Source: an uncultured Porphyromonadaceae bacterium
Lineage (GTDB): Bacteria > Bacteroidota > Bacteroidia > Bacteroidales > Muribaculaceae
Direction of reading: 5' to 3'
Length of the DNA stretch: 9,160 bases
Assembly: GCA_947166165.1 (NCBI GenBank)
Contig: CAMVDK010000126.1
Span: 1-9,160, forward strand
Every line of letters begins with the position of its first letter. The stretch's first letter is position 1. The position numbers and the translations under genes are program-made. Below, piece after piece: positions 1 through 8,261 of this stretch. The notes below the pieces were generated by a model. That model worked only from the letters and a program-made list of their open reading frames with translations. It had not been told where the DNA came from and did no database searches.

Positions 1-2
1 TC

Positions 3-71
3 TTTGGTGAAGAAGAAGTGACATTAGCCGAGGAGGAAGCCACGGCTAACTACGTAGCGCCGACGACCTGA
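3..71 (+). other. Open reading frame at the window edge, possible displaced 5' part of the LRR gene
   Basis: This frame is open from the window edge to a TGA at 69-71 and reads FGEEEVTLAEEEATANYVA before running on to the stop. The LRR gene's own frame is open only from position 50, after a TAA at 47-49. BspA-like proteins commonly begin their mature part with a segment of the type Y-x-x-x-ADDLT-x-EVTNS (family knowledge). Here NYVA lies in this frame and DDLTVEVTNS in the next one. Restoring a single base near 57-59 would join them. It could instead be the end of an unrelated upstream gene; the fragment is too short to decide. Confidence 0.35.
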
Positions 72-73
72 CC

Positions 74-1474
74 GTGGAGGTGACCAACTCGCTGGGCGGC
101 ACCAGCAACGATCCTGAGTGCTATAGCGGCGAAATCACCATTCCATTGACGGTTACCCACAAGAACCGCACCTACCAGGTGATTAAGATTGGTGACCGCG
201 CTTTCTGTGAAAACGCATTGGTAACCAAACTCACTCTGCAAGAAGGGCTTCAGTCGATTGCACCTTATGGCGTGCGTGGAATGAGCGCCATAACTGAGTT
301 GACGATTCCATCAACGGTGACAACCCTTGAACCCTTCACACTTGCCCGTCTGAGTGCCGAAACCATTACCATCCCCAACGTGGCGTATCTGCAACAGTCG
401 CTGATGTCTGGCTGCACCGGTCTCAAGCACTTGATCCTTGGCGAAAGTGTGCGAGAAATCAGCAACAACCTCACCAACAACGTGACCACCGTGGAGGATG
501 TGACCTGCTATGCCACAACCCCGCCCACCTGGGACGGCGGCGTGGCAAACTTCGCTCCGTTCAAGGACTTCATCAACACGGCGAAGTTATATGTGCCTGA
601 AGGCTGTGCCAACGCCTACCGCAACGCAGTGAGCGGCGGCATCTACTACTGGCGCTTCGGCACCATCGAGGAGATTGTGGAGCAACTGCCCGCCACCACG
701 CTGGCCGAGGCCCTGAACGCCAACGAGGGCGACGAGGTGCGCATCGGCGACGAAATCTTCATCGCCGTGGTCGAGACCGACGGCACCGCCATCCTGACCG
801 ACAACCAGGGCAACTGGATTGGCTCGACGTTTGGCGAAGACGTGCGCACGGCGCTCAACTACGCTTCGAGCATCGAGGCCGGCTCGCTGCAGGGCACCCT
901 GAGCAACCTCGACACCAACCCCACCATCACGCTCACCAAGACCCCAGCGCCCGGACAGAGCGCCGAGGTGGCACAACCCATTGTGCTCGACATGGTGAAC
1001 GAGTATGTGCGCGTGCCGGGCAACTGCCTGGCCGAGGTGACCGGCTACTATGAGGGCGACCAGATCTGGGCCTTCAGCGATCCCAGCTACCCGGGCCAGA
1101 CGCTCGACCTCGACAAGACCTACATCGGCGATGCCCTCGACAGCTATATGGGCCAGCACGTGCATCTGACGTGCATCATGCGCCTGAAAGAGGCTTGGGA
1201 GCCCGCCGAGCAGCCCGCCGAGGGTGGCGAGGCACCGCGCCGCGTGCACAAGGACGACCTGAACAGCGCGTCGAACTACGTCATCACGCCCACCACCGGC
1301 TCGGTCAGCGGCGACATCACCACGGCCATTGCCGACGTGAAGGCCTCTGCCATCACCAGCGTGACCTATGTGAGCGCCACCGGACAGCGCAGCAGCCGCC
1401 CGATGCAGGGCGTGAACATCGTGGTGACCCGCCACGACGACGGCACGACGACGACCACCAAACTGATCAAGTAA
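74..1474 (+). CDS. BspA-type leucine-rich repeat surface protein with T9SS-like C-terminal tail, 5' end missing or frameshifted
   Basis: The frame can be read from a GTG at 74 for 466 codons, but that codon is unlikely to be the true start: there is no signal peptide and the sense-like sequence continues upstream. Residues about 15-195 carry short BspA/LRR_5-type repeats (IGDRAF, LTIPSTVTTLEPF, then LYVPEGCANAYRNA, a typical end of such arrays). Residues about 205-390 form a beta-rich region with TLAEALNANEGDEVRIGDEI, possibly OB-fold-like (inference). The last 40 residues contain VSATGQRSSRPMQGVNIVV and end KLIK, resembling the type A sorting domain that directs Bacteroidetes proteins through the type IX system to the surface. 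BspA-like proteins often bind host or matrix ligands; no ligand can be read here. GC content is about 45-53% over the first 500 bases and clearly higher afterwards. The gene ends 77 nt before the next, with a terminator in between. Confidence 0.8.
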   Translation: MEVTNSLGGTSNDPECYSGEITIPLTVTHKNRTYQVIKIGDRAFCENALVTKLTLQEGLQSIAPYGVRGMSAITELTIPSTVTTLEPFTLARLSAETITIPNVAYLQQSLMSGCTGLKHLILGESVREISNNLTNNVTTVEDVTCYATTPPTWDGGVANFAPFKDFINTAKLYVPEGCANAYRNAVSGGIYYWRFGTIEEIVEQLPATTLAEALNANEGDEVRIGDEIFIAVVETDGTAILTDNQGNWIGSTFGEDVRTALNYASSIEAGSLQGTLSNLDTNPTITLTKTPAPGQSAEVAQPIVLDMVNEYVRVPGNCLAEVTGYYEGDQIWAFSDPSYPGQTLDLDKTYIGDALDSYMGQHVHLTCIMRLKEAWEPAEQPAEGGEAPRRVHKDDLNSASNYVITPTTGSVSGDITTAIADVKASAITSVTYVSATGQRSSRPMQGVNIVVTRHDDGTTTTTKLIK

Positions 1475-1488
1475 CACATCGCAACACC

Positions 1489-1534
1489 GAGAGTCGAGAG
1501 GAGCGCAATGAGAATCCTCCCGACTCTCCTTTTT
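1489..1534 (+). terminator. Rho-independent terminator after the LRR gene
   Basis: GAGAGTCG (1489-1496) pairs perfectly with CGACTCTC (1521-1528). An inner GAGGA (1498-1502) pairs with TCCTC (1515-1519) across one A-C mismatch. The hairpin is followed by TTTTT at 1530-1534. It lies 15 nt after the TAA of the LRR gene and ends only 17 nt before the next start codon. Confidence 0.85.
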
Positions 1535-1551
1535 CACTTATCGACCTTCTC

Positions 1552-4500
1552 ATGACCAAAATTTACACCTTAGTACTAGCTGCAGCATTGACGCTGCCGA
1601 ACGCTGCCATGGCCCAGCGACTGCAGGGCGCCGGGCAGCCGGCAGCGCCGATGCTGCTCAATGTGGAGGGCGCGCGCACGCTCGACGGCGCGCCGCTCAT
1701 CAGAATCAACACCAGTGCCAGTCTGCAACGCAAGGCGGCGCCTGCCGCCGCCACGGCGGGCTACATATTCGCCAACAAGACCTACTCGAGCACGTGGAGC
1801 GACTATGCCCGCAGCGGCATCTACGTGCTCGGCACCGACGGCACCACGTGCGAGCCCTACCTGGTAGGCGACGCCATCAACGGCGGACGCGGCATGTGCA
1901 TCTTCGACGGCCAGCTGTGGGTGACGCACGTGTATCAGGCCGCGCTGCTGGCACCGAAGTATGTGTACCACTACGTGTTCGACCTGGCCACCGGCCAGCT
2001 CGTGCGCGAGATTGACCCCGGCTACCTGAACGCGACAGCGCGCTCGATGGTGCAGGACCGCTACACGGGCACGGTCTACGGCTCGTTTGCCAGCGACGAC
2101 AACATGGGCGACGTGTTCGGCACGCTCGACCCCACCACCGGCATCCGCACCGCGCTGGGCAACCTGCCCTTCGCCCTCACCGGACTGGCCATCGACAGCC
2201 AGCACCGCATGTGGGGCATCAACCACCGCACCGGCATCCTCTATCAGGTGAACATGGCCACCGGCGCGCTCACCCAGCGCGGCAAGACGGGGCTGAAGTC
2301 AGAATACATCAACAGCGGCTGCATCGACCCGCTCACCGACACCTACTATTACACCGTGTGCAACAAGAACCAGGCCGCGCTCTACACCATCGACCTGGCC
2401 ACCGCCGAGCCCACCCTGGTGAAGGAATTCCCGCTCAACGACGAGTATGTGTACATGTGGATGCCCACCGCCCGCAGCCAGGGCGTGCCGGCCATGCCTC
2501 AGAACCTGGAGGCCCACTTCGAGGGCGACGCCCTGCAAGGCACGCTCACCTACACCGTTGCGGCCACACTGGCCAGCGGACAGAGCGCCAGCGGCACCGC
2601 CACGGCCACCGTCTACGTCAACGGCGAGGCCGTGGCTCAGCACGAAGTGGCCTACGGCACCACGGTCACCGAGAGCGTAGCCGTGCCGCAGAACGGGCCC
2701 ACGGTGCTGGCCGTGGCCTTGACCAACGACCAGGGCGAGAGCCCCGTGGCACGGACAGCCGTCATCAACGTGGGCGGCGAGAACCTGCCCGCACCCACGG
2801 GCGTCTACACCCGCACGTTCACCGACACGGGAGCCGTGCGCATCTACTGGGACGCTTATCCGGGCAACGAGGTCACCTACGACGTGACGCGCTACCCCGA
2901 CGCCACGCTCGTGGCCACCGGCCTGACCACCCCCTACTACCGCGAGGTGCCGCCCAGCGACCTGGGCTCAAGCACCATCTACTACGGCATCCGCGCCCAC
3001 GTGGACGGACGCCTGACCGACGAGGCCTTCACCGACCCCATCGGCACCGGGGCCACCACCGTGCTCACGCCGCCCTACGACAACTGCTTCGAGAACCGCG
3101 GACGCGTCGACGAGCTCACCTATATCAACGCCAACAACGACGACTACGTGTGGCTCTACGCCACCAGCCTCGACTACCGCGGCACCCACGGCATCTACAT
3201 GCCCTACAACGCCCGCGAACTTACTTTCTGGGAGCAGATGCAGGGCATCGAGCCCGAGACCGACGACTGGGCCGTCACGCCCGGACTGCGACTGGAGAAG
3301 GGCAAGGTGTACACCGTCACCTACAACATGTCGACCAAGGGCAGCGACGAGATTTATGAAGTCAAGATGGGCACCAGCCCCACGGTGGCCGGCATGACCA
3401 CCACGCTCATCCCGCGCAGCATCGTGCCCGCGTCGGTGCTGCCGGTGGACCGCACCGACTATTCCACCACTTTCACCGCACCGGCCGATGGCACCTACTA
3501 CATCGGCTTGCACTGCATGTCGGCTGGAGGTTTCTGGCTGTGCGTCTACGAAATCCACGTCTCCGAAGGCATCGACCCATCGGCTCCGGCCGCTCCGGCT
3601 ATCGCCGTGGAGCCTGACGCCGACGGCGCGCTGCAAGCCACCGTCACGGTCACCGCGCCCGACAAGACCCTGCAGGGTGCCACCATCGCGTCGCTCGACC
3701 ACATCGATGTGGTGCTCGACGAGCAGGTGGTGCACACCTGGAACAAACCCACCCCCGGTGAGCAGCTCTCCGCTGTGGTGTCAGTGCCGCGACTGGGCAC
3801 CTACGACTTCGAGGCTCGCGCCTACAACAGCGCCACAACCAGCAGCCGTCCCGGAACTGCAACGGCCTTCATCGGCGCCAAAGCGCCGAGCGATGTAGCT
3901 TGGGCAGCGATTGCCGAAAGCAGCCCCGGCGAGGTGACGCTCACCTGGCCCGCCGTGACCACTGCCACCGATGGCTCGCCCATCGACCCGGCGCAGGTCA
4001 CCTATCTGGTCTACGACACCGAGGGTGCGCTGCTCCACGAGGTGGCGGGTGACACCACTGTCACCTTCCGCGTCGTCGAGCCTAATGCCGACCAGACCAT
4101 GGTGCGCTACTACATCGGTGCTCGCTACGGCAACCGCTACACCTACACGACTGCATTCACCCCCTACGCCACCATCGGACGGCCCTACGACCTACCCTTC
4201 TATGAGACCAGCAACGGAGCCACGCTGCGCTATTTCTGGATGACTGCCGGCGACGCACTGTGGAAACTTCAGACCGACGCGGCCGACATCACCTCGGCCG
4301 ACGGCGACGGATCATTCTTCTGGATGCGGGGCGAATACGTCGACGACCAGGGACAGCTCACTTCGGGCAAAATCCGCCTCACCGGCCGCGACCTGAAACT
4401 GGAAATGGAAATCATGACGCTGCGCACCGACAGCAACACGCTGGCAGTGAACGTGCTGTGCGACGGTGCAAGCCGCTCGCTTGCCACGCTCAACATGTGG

Positions 4501-4830
4501 GAGCAAGGCACCGACCAGTGGACGTGGCACACCGTGGAGATGCCCCTCGACCAGTATGCCGGCAAGACCGTGCAAGTGCAACTCGTGGGCACGCTGCGCA
4601 CGCACGGCGGCGTGTTTGTCGACGCCATCAAGGTCACTAGCACGCCCACAGGCTTGGTCGGCGACCTGAACGGCGACGGGGCCGTCGATGTGGAGGACGT
4701 GAACCTGCTCATCAACGTGATTCTCGAACTCCAGTCGGCCGACACGCTCAGCGGCAACGCCGACATCACCGGCGACGGCAGCACCGACATAGAGGACGTG
4801 AACGCGCTCATCAACCTGATTCTGATTTAA
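1552..4830 (+). CDS. Secreted multidomain adhesin-like protein: propeller-like, Ig/FN3, two jelly-roll domains, C-terminal dockerin (paralogue A)
   Basis: This 1092-residue protein starts at the ATG at 1552, chosen because it begins a clear signal peptide (MTKIYTLVLAAALTLPNAAMA, cut before Q22). The frame is open further upstream but reads as nonsense overlapping the LRR gene. Residues about 71-303 are propeller-like, with blades such as GTLDPTTGIRT (190-200) and HRMWG (218-222). Residues about 312-405 are Ig-like and 412-500 FN3-like (VTYDVTRYPDATLVATGL). Residues about 508-673 match the choice-of-anchor J/cleaved-adhesin type (ELTYINANNDD, DDWAVTPGL, GTYYIGLH). Then follow an Ig/FN3 pair (about 675-870) and a second jelly roll (878-1030, with ADGDGSFFW). 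A dockerin begins at G1037, with calcium loops DLNGDGAVDVED and DITGDGSTDIED. No catalytic motif is seen, so an adhesin or structural role is inferred. The next gene, 69 nt downstream, is a full-length paralogue. No Shine-Dalgarno sequence precedes the start. Confidence 0.9.
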   Translation: MTKIYTLVLAAALTLPNAAMAQRLQGAGQPAAPMLLNVEGARTLDGAPLIRINTSASLQRKAAPAAATAGYIFANKTYSSTWSDYARSGIYVLGTDGTTCEPYLVGDAINGGRGMCIFDGQLWVTHVYQAALLAPKYVYHYVFDLATGQLVREIDPGYLNATARSMVQDRYTGTVYGSFASDDNMGDVFGTLDPTTGIRTALGNLPFALTGLAIDSQHRMWGINHRTGILYQVNMATGALTQRGKTGLKSEYINSGCIDPLTDTYYYTVCNKNQAALYTIDLATAEPTLVKEFPLNDEYVYMWMPTARSQGVPAMPQNLEAHFEGDALQGTLTYTVAATLASGQSASGTATATVYVNGEAVAQHEVAYGTTVTESVAVPQNGPTVLAVALTNDQGESPVARTAVINVGGENLPAPTGVYTRTFTDTGAVRIYWDAYPGNEVTYDVTRYPDATLVATGLTTPYYREVPPSDLGSSTIYYGIRAHVDGRLTDEAFTDPIGTGATTVLTPPYDNCFENRGRVDELTYINANNDDYVWLYATSLDYRGTHGIYMPYNARELTFWEQMQGIEPETDDWAVTPGLRLEKGKVYTVTYNMSTKGSDEIYEVKMGTSPTVAGMTTTLIPRSIVPASVLPVDRTDYSTTFTAPADGTYYIGLHCMSAGGFWLCVYEIHVSEGIDPSAPAAPAIAVEPDADGALQATVTVTAPDKTLQGATIASLDHIDVVLDEQVVHTWNKPTPGEQLSAVVSVPRLGTYDFEARAYNSATTSSRPGTATAFIGAKAPSDVAWAAIAESSPGEVTLTWPAVTTATDGSPIDPAQVTYLVYDTEGALLHEVAGDTTVTFRVVEPNADQTMVRYYIGARYGNRYTYTTAFTPYATIGRPYDLPFYETSNGATLRYFWMTAGDALWKLQTDAADITSADGDGSFFWMRGEYVDDQGQLTSGKIRLTGRDLKLEMEIMTLRTDSNTLAVNVLCDGASRSLATLNMWEQGTDQWTWHTVEMPLDQYAGKTVQVQLVGTLRTHGGVFVDAIKVTSTPTGLVGDLNGDGAVDVEDVNLLINVILELQSADTLSGNADITGDGSTDIEDVNALINLILI

Positions 4831-4851
4831 CCACCTTTTATATTTCCACCC

Positions 4852-4877
4852 GGTGCGGGTGCCGCGGCATCCGCACC
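4852..4877 (+). other. Perfect 12-bp hairpin in the leader of the second paralogue, without a U-tract
   Basis: GGTGCGG (4852-4858) followed by GTGCC pairs with GGCAT followed by CCGCACC (4871-4877), leaving only GC (4864-4865) between the arms. Eleven pairs are Watson-Crick and one is G-T. No T-run follows on the plus strand (ACTATTAAAAACA), and none follows the hairpin on the minus strand. It is therefore not a canonical intrinsic terminator. It could be an mRNA stabiliser, a processing site or a weak attenuator, and it ends 22 nt before the next start codon. Confidence 0.6.
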
Positions 4878-4899
4878 ACTATTAAAAACATTTCTTATT

Positions 4900-7800
4900 A
4901 TGAAAAAACTATTCTTACTGCTCGCCTTGCTGGGCATGACGAGTGGCGTCGTACAGGCGCAGCTCAAGAGTAGAACCACGGCGGCCACGCCCGAGCGCGG
5001 CTCCACCACCGAGGCCTACGAGAGCCGCACCATCGACGGTGTGCCTCTGCCCTCGGTCAACGGCATGCGCAAGGCGCAGCGCGGCGCCTCCGACCTCAAG
5101 CCCTCGGGCTTCATCTATGGCACGCGCATCTATTCCAACGTGTGGAGCGACTACAGCCGCGTGGGCCTGTATGTGCTCAGCCCCGACCAGCCGCTCTCCA
5201 CCTCCATCTGGGAGGGTGAACTGTTCAACACCACCCGTGGCGTTGTCTACTTCGAAGGCAAACTCTGGATTTCGCACGTCGAGCGCGGATTCTCGATTGG
5301 CGACGACAACACCGTGCAGACCAACAACCGCGTGTCGCACTACGTGTTCAACCTGGCCACCGGCGCCATTGAGAACTACATCAACCCCGGCTATCCCGGC
5401 TCCACCGGCCCCGGCCAGACCTACGACCGCTACACGGGCACCATTATCGGCTGCTTCAGCAACAACACGCTCAACGGCAACATCTTCGGCACGCTGGATC
5501 CCAATACCGGCATCCGCACGCCCATCGCCGAGCTCGATGTGATGCTCACCGCGGTGGTCATCGACAACGACCACCGCATGTGGGGCGTGGAGCGCAAGTC
5601 GGGCGACCTCTATGAAATCGACATGACCAACGGCACCCTGCGCAAGGCCGGCAACATCGGCGTGACCTCGGCCTACATGAACAGCGGCTGCGTGGATCCC
5701 ATCACCGGCGTGTACTACTACAACACGTGCAACCTCTACGAGTCGACGCTCTATGCCATCGACACCGAGACCTGCACCGCCACGCCCATCTACTCCTTCC
5801 CCACCAACGATGAGTGGTCGTCGATGTGGATGCTTCCGCAACTGAGCGACGCCGTGCCCGCCGCACCCACCAACGTGCAGGCCACGTTCAACGGCCTGGA
5901 GGGCACCGTGAGCTTCAAAATGCCCACCAAGCTCGCCAACGGCCAGCCCGAAATGGGCACGCAGGCCACCTACAAAGTCTATGTCGACGGTGTGGCCGTG
6001 GCCACCGGGCAAGCCAGCTACGGCAGCCAGGTGAGCGAGCCCGTCACCATGGCTCACGGCGGACAGGCCATCATCGCCGTGGCGCTCTACAACGACCAGG
6101 GCGAGAGCGAAATCGTGCGCCAGACCGTAGCCGTTGGCGACGGCGCCGTGCCCGCACCCGCCACCGTCACCCTCGCGCAGAGCGGCAGCAACTTCAACCT
6201 CACCTGGACCGCCGTCGACATGGCCGGCGTCACCTACACCGTGACCCGCTATCCCGACGCCACCCAGGTGGCCACCGGATTGACCACCACCACCTTCAGT
6301 GAGCCCATTCCCAGCGGAACGCACACCAACTACTTCTACACCGTGGTGGCTTGCGTGGGCAACTCGCAGAGTGCGTCGATGCGCTCCAACTACTTGGCCT
6401 CCGGCTCGTTTGGACTGCCCTACAGCAACCACTTCGAGACCCAGGACCGCGCCAACGAGCTCACCTACATCAACGCCAACAACGACAACAAGGTGTGGAC
6501 CTACGCCGTGAACTGCGACCTGCGCGGCAGCCATGGCATCTACCTGCCCAAGCCCGACAAACCTTCGGGATGGTTCGCCACCCAGCCGCCCAGCGACGAC
6601 TGGGCCATCACCCCGGGCCTGCCGCTCGAGGCTGGTAAGACCTACACGGTGACCTACAAGGTGTTCGGCACCTATGCCGACATGGAGGACTACCGCGAGC
6701 GCTTCGAGGTGAAAATCGGCACCTCGCCCACCGTGGCCGGCATGACCACCACCATCCAGTCGGCCATGATTGTGAGCAACGACAACGTGCATCCGTTGAC
6801 CCACACCATCGTCTTCGCCGCTCCCGGCACCGGCACCTACTACATCGGCCTGCACGGCATCAGCAACCCGGGCTTCTGGTTCGGCTGCCTGGGCATCGAC
6901 GTGAGCGAAGGCGTGCCCAGCACGGCTCCCAACATGCCCAAGAGCATGAGCGTCACCCCCGCCGCCGACGGCTCGCTCTCCGCCGAGGTGAGCGTGGGCG
7001 TGTCGCGGTGGAACACCCTCAAGCAGAACATCAGCGCGCTCGACCGCGTGGAGCTGCTCGCCAACAAGCAGCTCGTCTACACCTGGGAGAATCCCACTCC
7101 CGGCGACACCTACACCACCACCGTCGCCCTGCCACTCGATGGCAACTATGAGTTCACCGCTGTGCCCTACGGCACCGACGGCATAGCCGGCATCCCCCGC
7201 TCCGAGAGCGCCTACATCGGCGTGCGCCCGCCAAGCAACGTGACCGGTGCCGTGCTCGCCGAGACCTCCAACCCCGGCGAGGTGAACATGACGTGGAACG
7301 CCGTGACCACCAACATCGACGGCACCGCCATCGACCCCAGCATGGTGACCTACAATGTGTACAGCGCCGACGAAACCCCGATAGAGACCGACATGGCCGA
7401 AACGAGCCTGGCCATCCAAGCCATGGACTACGACAACGACCCGCAGCAGTTCGTGCGCTACTACGTCACCTCGCATTTCGGCAGCTTCTACAGCGCCCAG
7501 GCCGCCTACACGCCCTTCCTGCTCATGGGCAAGCCCTACGAACTGCCGTTCTACGAGACCACGACCGTCGACGCCATGCGCTACGCCTGGCTCTACTCCG
7601 GCGACCTAGCTTGGGACGTCAGCGGCGAGGACGAAGACCTCAAGGCAGCCGACGGCGACGGCACGTTCTACTTCATCGCCGGCTCCGAAGCCAACCAGAC
7701 CGGAACCATGACCTCGGCCAAGATCCACATCAGCGGCCTCGACCCGGTGCTCACCTTCAGCTACTGCACCCTCAGCGGCTGCACCAACACGCTCGCCGTA

Positions 7801-8181
7801 AAGGTGATTTGCGAAGGCACCACCTACAACCTGGGCACCATCACCCTGTCGGGCAGCTCGTCCGACTTCACCTGGGCTTCGCAGTCCTACGACCTGGGCG
7901 AGTTCCTCGACAAGGACATCCAGCTTGAGTTCACCGGCACCGTGGTCAGCCACGCCGCCGTGATCATGGACGCCATCAAGGTCAGCAGCACCCCCACCGG
8001 CATCGCCGGCGACCTGAACGGCGACGGCAACGTCGACATTGAGGACGTCAACCTGCTCATCAACGTCATCCTCGAGCTCACGCCCGAGAGCGCGCTGCTC
8101 GGCGACGCCGACATCAGCGGCGACGGCAGCACCGACATCGAAGATGTCAACGCGCTCATCAACCTGATTCTCAATCAGTAA
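4900..8181 (+). CDS. Secreted multidomain adhesin-like protein, tandem paralogue of the preceding gene (paralogue B)
   Basis: This 1093-residue protein starts with MKKLFLLLALLGMTSGVVQA, a classic signal peptide cut before Q21, which fixes the ATG at 4900. Domain order matches paralogue A. A propeller-like region spans about 71-311 (GTLDPNTGIRT at 197-207, DHRMWG). An Ig-like domain (318-410) and FN3 (418-500, VTRYPDATQVATGLTT) follow. The first choice-of-anchor J/cleaved-adhesin jelly roll is at 506-671 (ELTYINANNDN, DDWAITPGL, GTSPTVAGMTTT). An Ig/FN3 pair (675-875) and a second jelly roll (879-1032, ADGDGTFYF) come next. The dockerin has loops DLNGDGNVDIED (D1038) and DISGDGSTDIED (D1071). 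The dockerin starts at residue 1037 in both paralogues. The protein ends in NQ without a T9SS-type tail. It is likely extracellular or surface-associated; its ligand is unknown and no enzyme motif was seen. A strong terminator follows 11 nt after the stop. A-rich sequence precedes the start instead of a Shine-Dalgarno motif. Confidence 0.9.
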   Translation: MKKLFLLLALLGMTSGVVQAQLKSRTTAATPERGSTTEAYESRTIDGVPLPSVNGMRKAQRGASDLKPSGFIYGTRIYSNVWSDYSRVGLYVLSPDQPLSTSIWEGELFNTTRGVVYFEGKLWISHVERGFSIGDDNTVQTNNRVSHYVFNLATGAIENYINPGYPGSTGPGQTYDRYTGTIIGCFSNNTLNGNIFGTLDPNTGIRTPIAELDVMLTAVVIDNDHRMWGVERKSGDLYEIDMTNGTLRKAGNIGVTSAYMNSGCVDPITGVYYYNTCNLYESTLYAIDTETCTATPIYSFPTNDEWSSMWMLPQLSDAVPAAPTNVQATFNGLEGTVSFKMPTKLANGQPEMGTQATYKVYVDGVAVATGQASYGSQVSEPVTMAHGGQAIIAVALYNDQGESEIVRQTVAVGDGAVPAPATVTLAQSGSNFNLTWTAVDMAGVTYTVTRYPDATQVATGLTTTTFSEPIPSGTHTNYFYTVVACVGNSQSASMRSNYLASGSFGLPYSNHFETQDRANELTYINANNDNKVWTYAVNCDLRGSHGIYLPKPDKPSGWFATQPPSDDWAITPGLPLEAGKTYTVTYKVFGTYADMEDYRERFEVKIGTSPTVAGMTTTIQSAMIVSNDNVHPLTHTIVFAAPGTGTYYIGLHGISNPGFWFGCLGIDVSEGVPSTAPNMPKSMSVTPAADGSLSAEVSVGVSRWNTLKQNISALDRVELLANKQLVYTWENPTPGDTYTTTVALPLDGNYEFTAVPYGTDGIAGIPRSESAYIGVRPPSNVTGAVLAETSNPGEVNMTWNAVTTNIDGTAIDPSMVTYNVYSADETPIETDMAETSLAIQAMDYDNDPQQFVRYYVTSHFGSFYSAQAAYTPFLLMGKPYELPFYETTTVDAMRYAWLYSGDLAWDVSGEDEDLKAADGDGTFYFIAGSEANQTGTMTSAKIHISGLDPVLTFSYCTLSGCTNTLAVKVICEGTTYNLGTITLSGSSSDFTWASQSYDLGEFLDKDIQLEFTGTVVSHAAVIMDAIKVSSTPTGIAGDLNGDGNVDIEDVNLLINVILELTPESALLGDADISGDGSTDIEDVNALINLILNQ

Positions 8182-8192
8182 CGCATTTAACC

Positions 8193-8236
8193 GCCTCAGG
8201 CCTTGGGATTCACACCCCAAGGCCTGAGGCTTTTTT
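8193..8236 (+). terminator. Strong rho-independent terminator after paralogue B
   Basis: A perfect 15-bp stem (8193-8207 with 8216-8230, ends GCCTCAGG and CCTGAGGC) encloses an 8-nt loop and is followed directly by TTTTTT at 8231-8236. It is the strongest hairpin in the window. The next start codon is 25 nt beyond the T-run. Confidence 0.95.
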
Positions 8237-8261
8237 ATTCAACCTCAAACCATTTATCAAC

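Noticed and set aside
1171..1551. N-terminal extension of paralogue A from an ATG at 1171
   Set aside because: The extension overlaps the LRR gene, reads as Arg/His-rich nonsense, passes through the terminator and would bury the signal peptide that begins at 1552.
2211..3359. 382-codon plus-strand ORF overlapping paralogue A
   Set aside because: The translation is Arg/His/Pro-rich low-complexity text typical of an off-frame read of GC-rich DNA, and the real domains are in the other frame.
4839..4846. TATATTTC as a -7 promoter box for paralogue B
   Set aside because: It lacks the final G of TAnnTTTG and there is no TTTG about 20 nt upstream, so it is not supported beyond chance.
4915..7476. 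853-codon minus-strand ORF antisense to paralogue B
   Set aside because: It is rich in Gly, His, Val and Ala, lacks recognisable domains and a signal peptide, and mirrors a sense gene with clear domains. G/C-ending codons on the sense strand suppress antisense stops. The same holds for other long minus-strand ORFs such as 587-1537 and 2968-3735.
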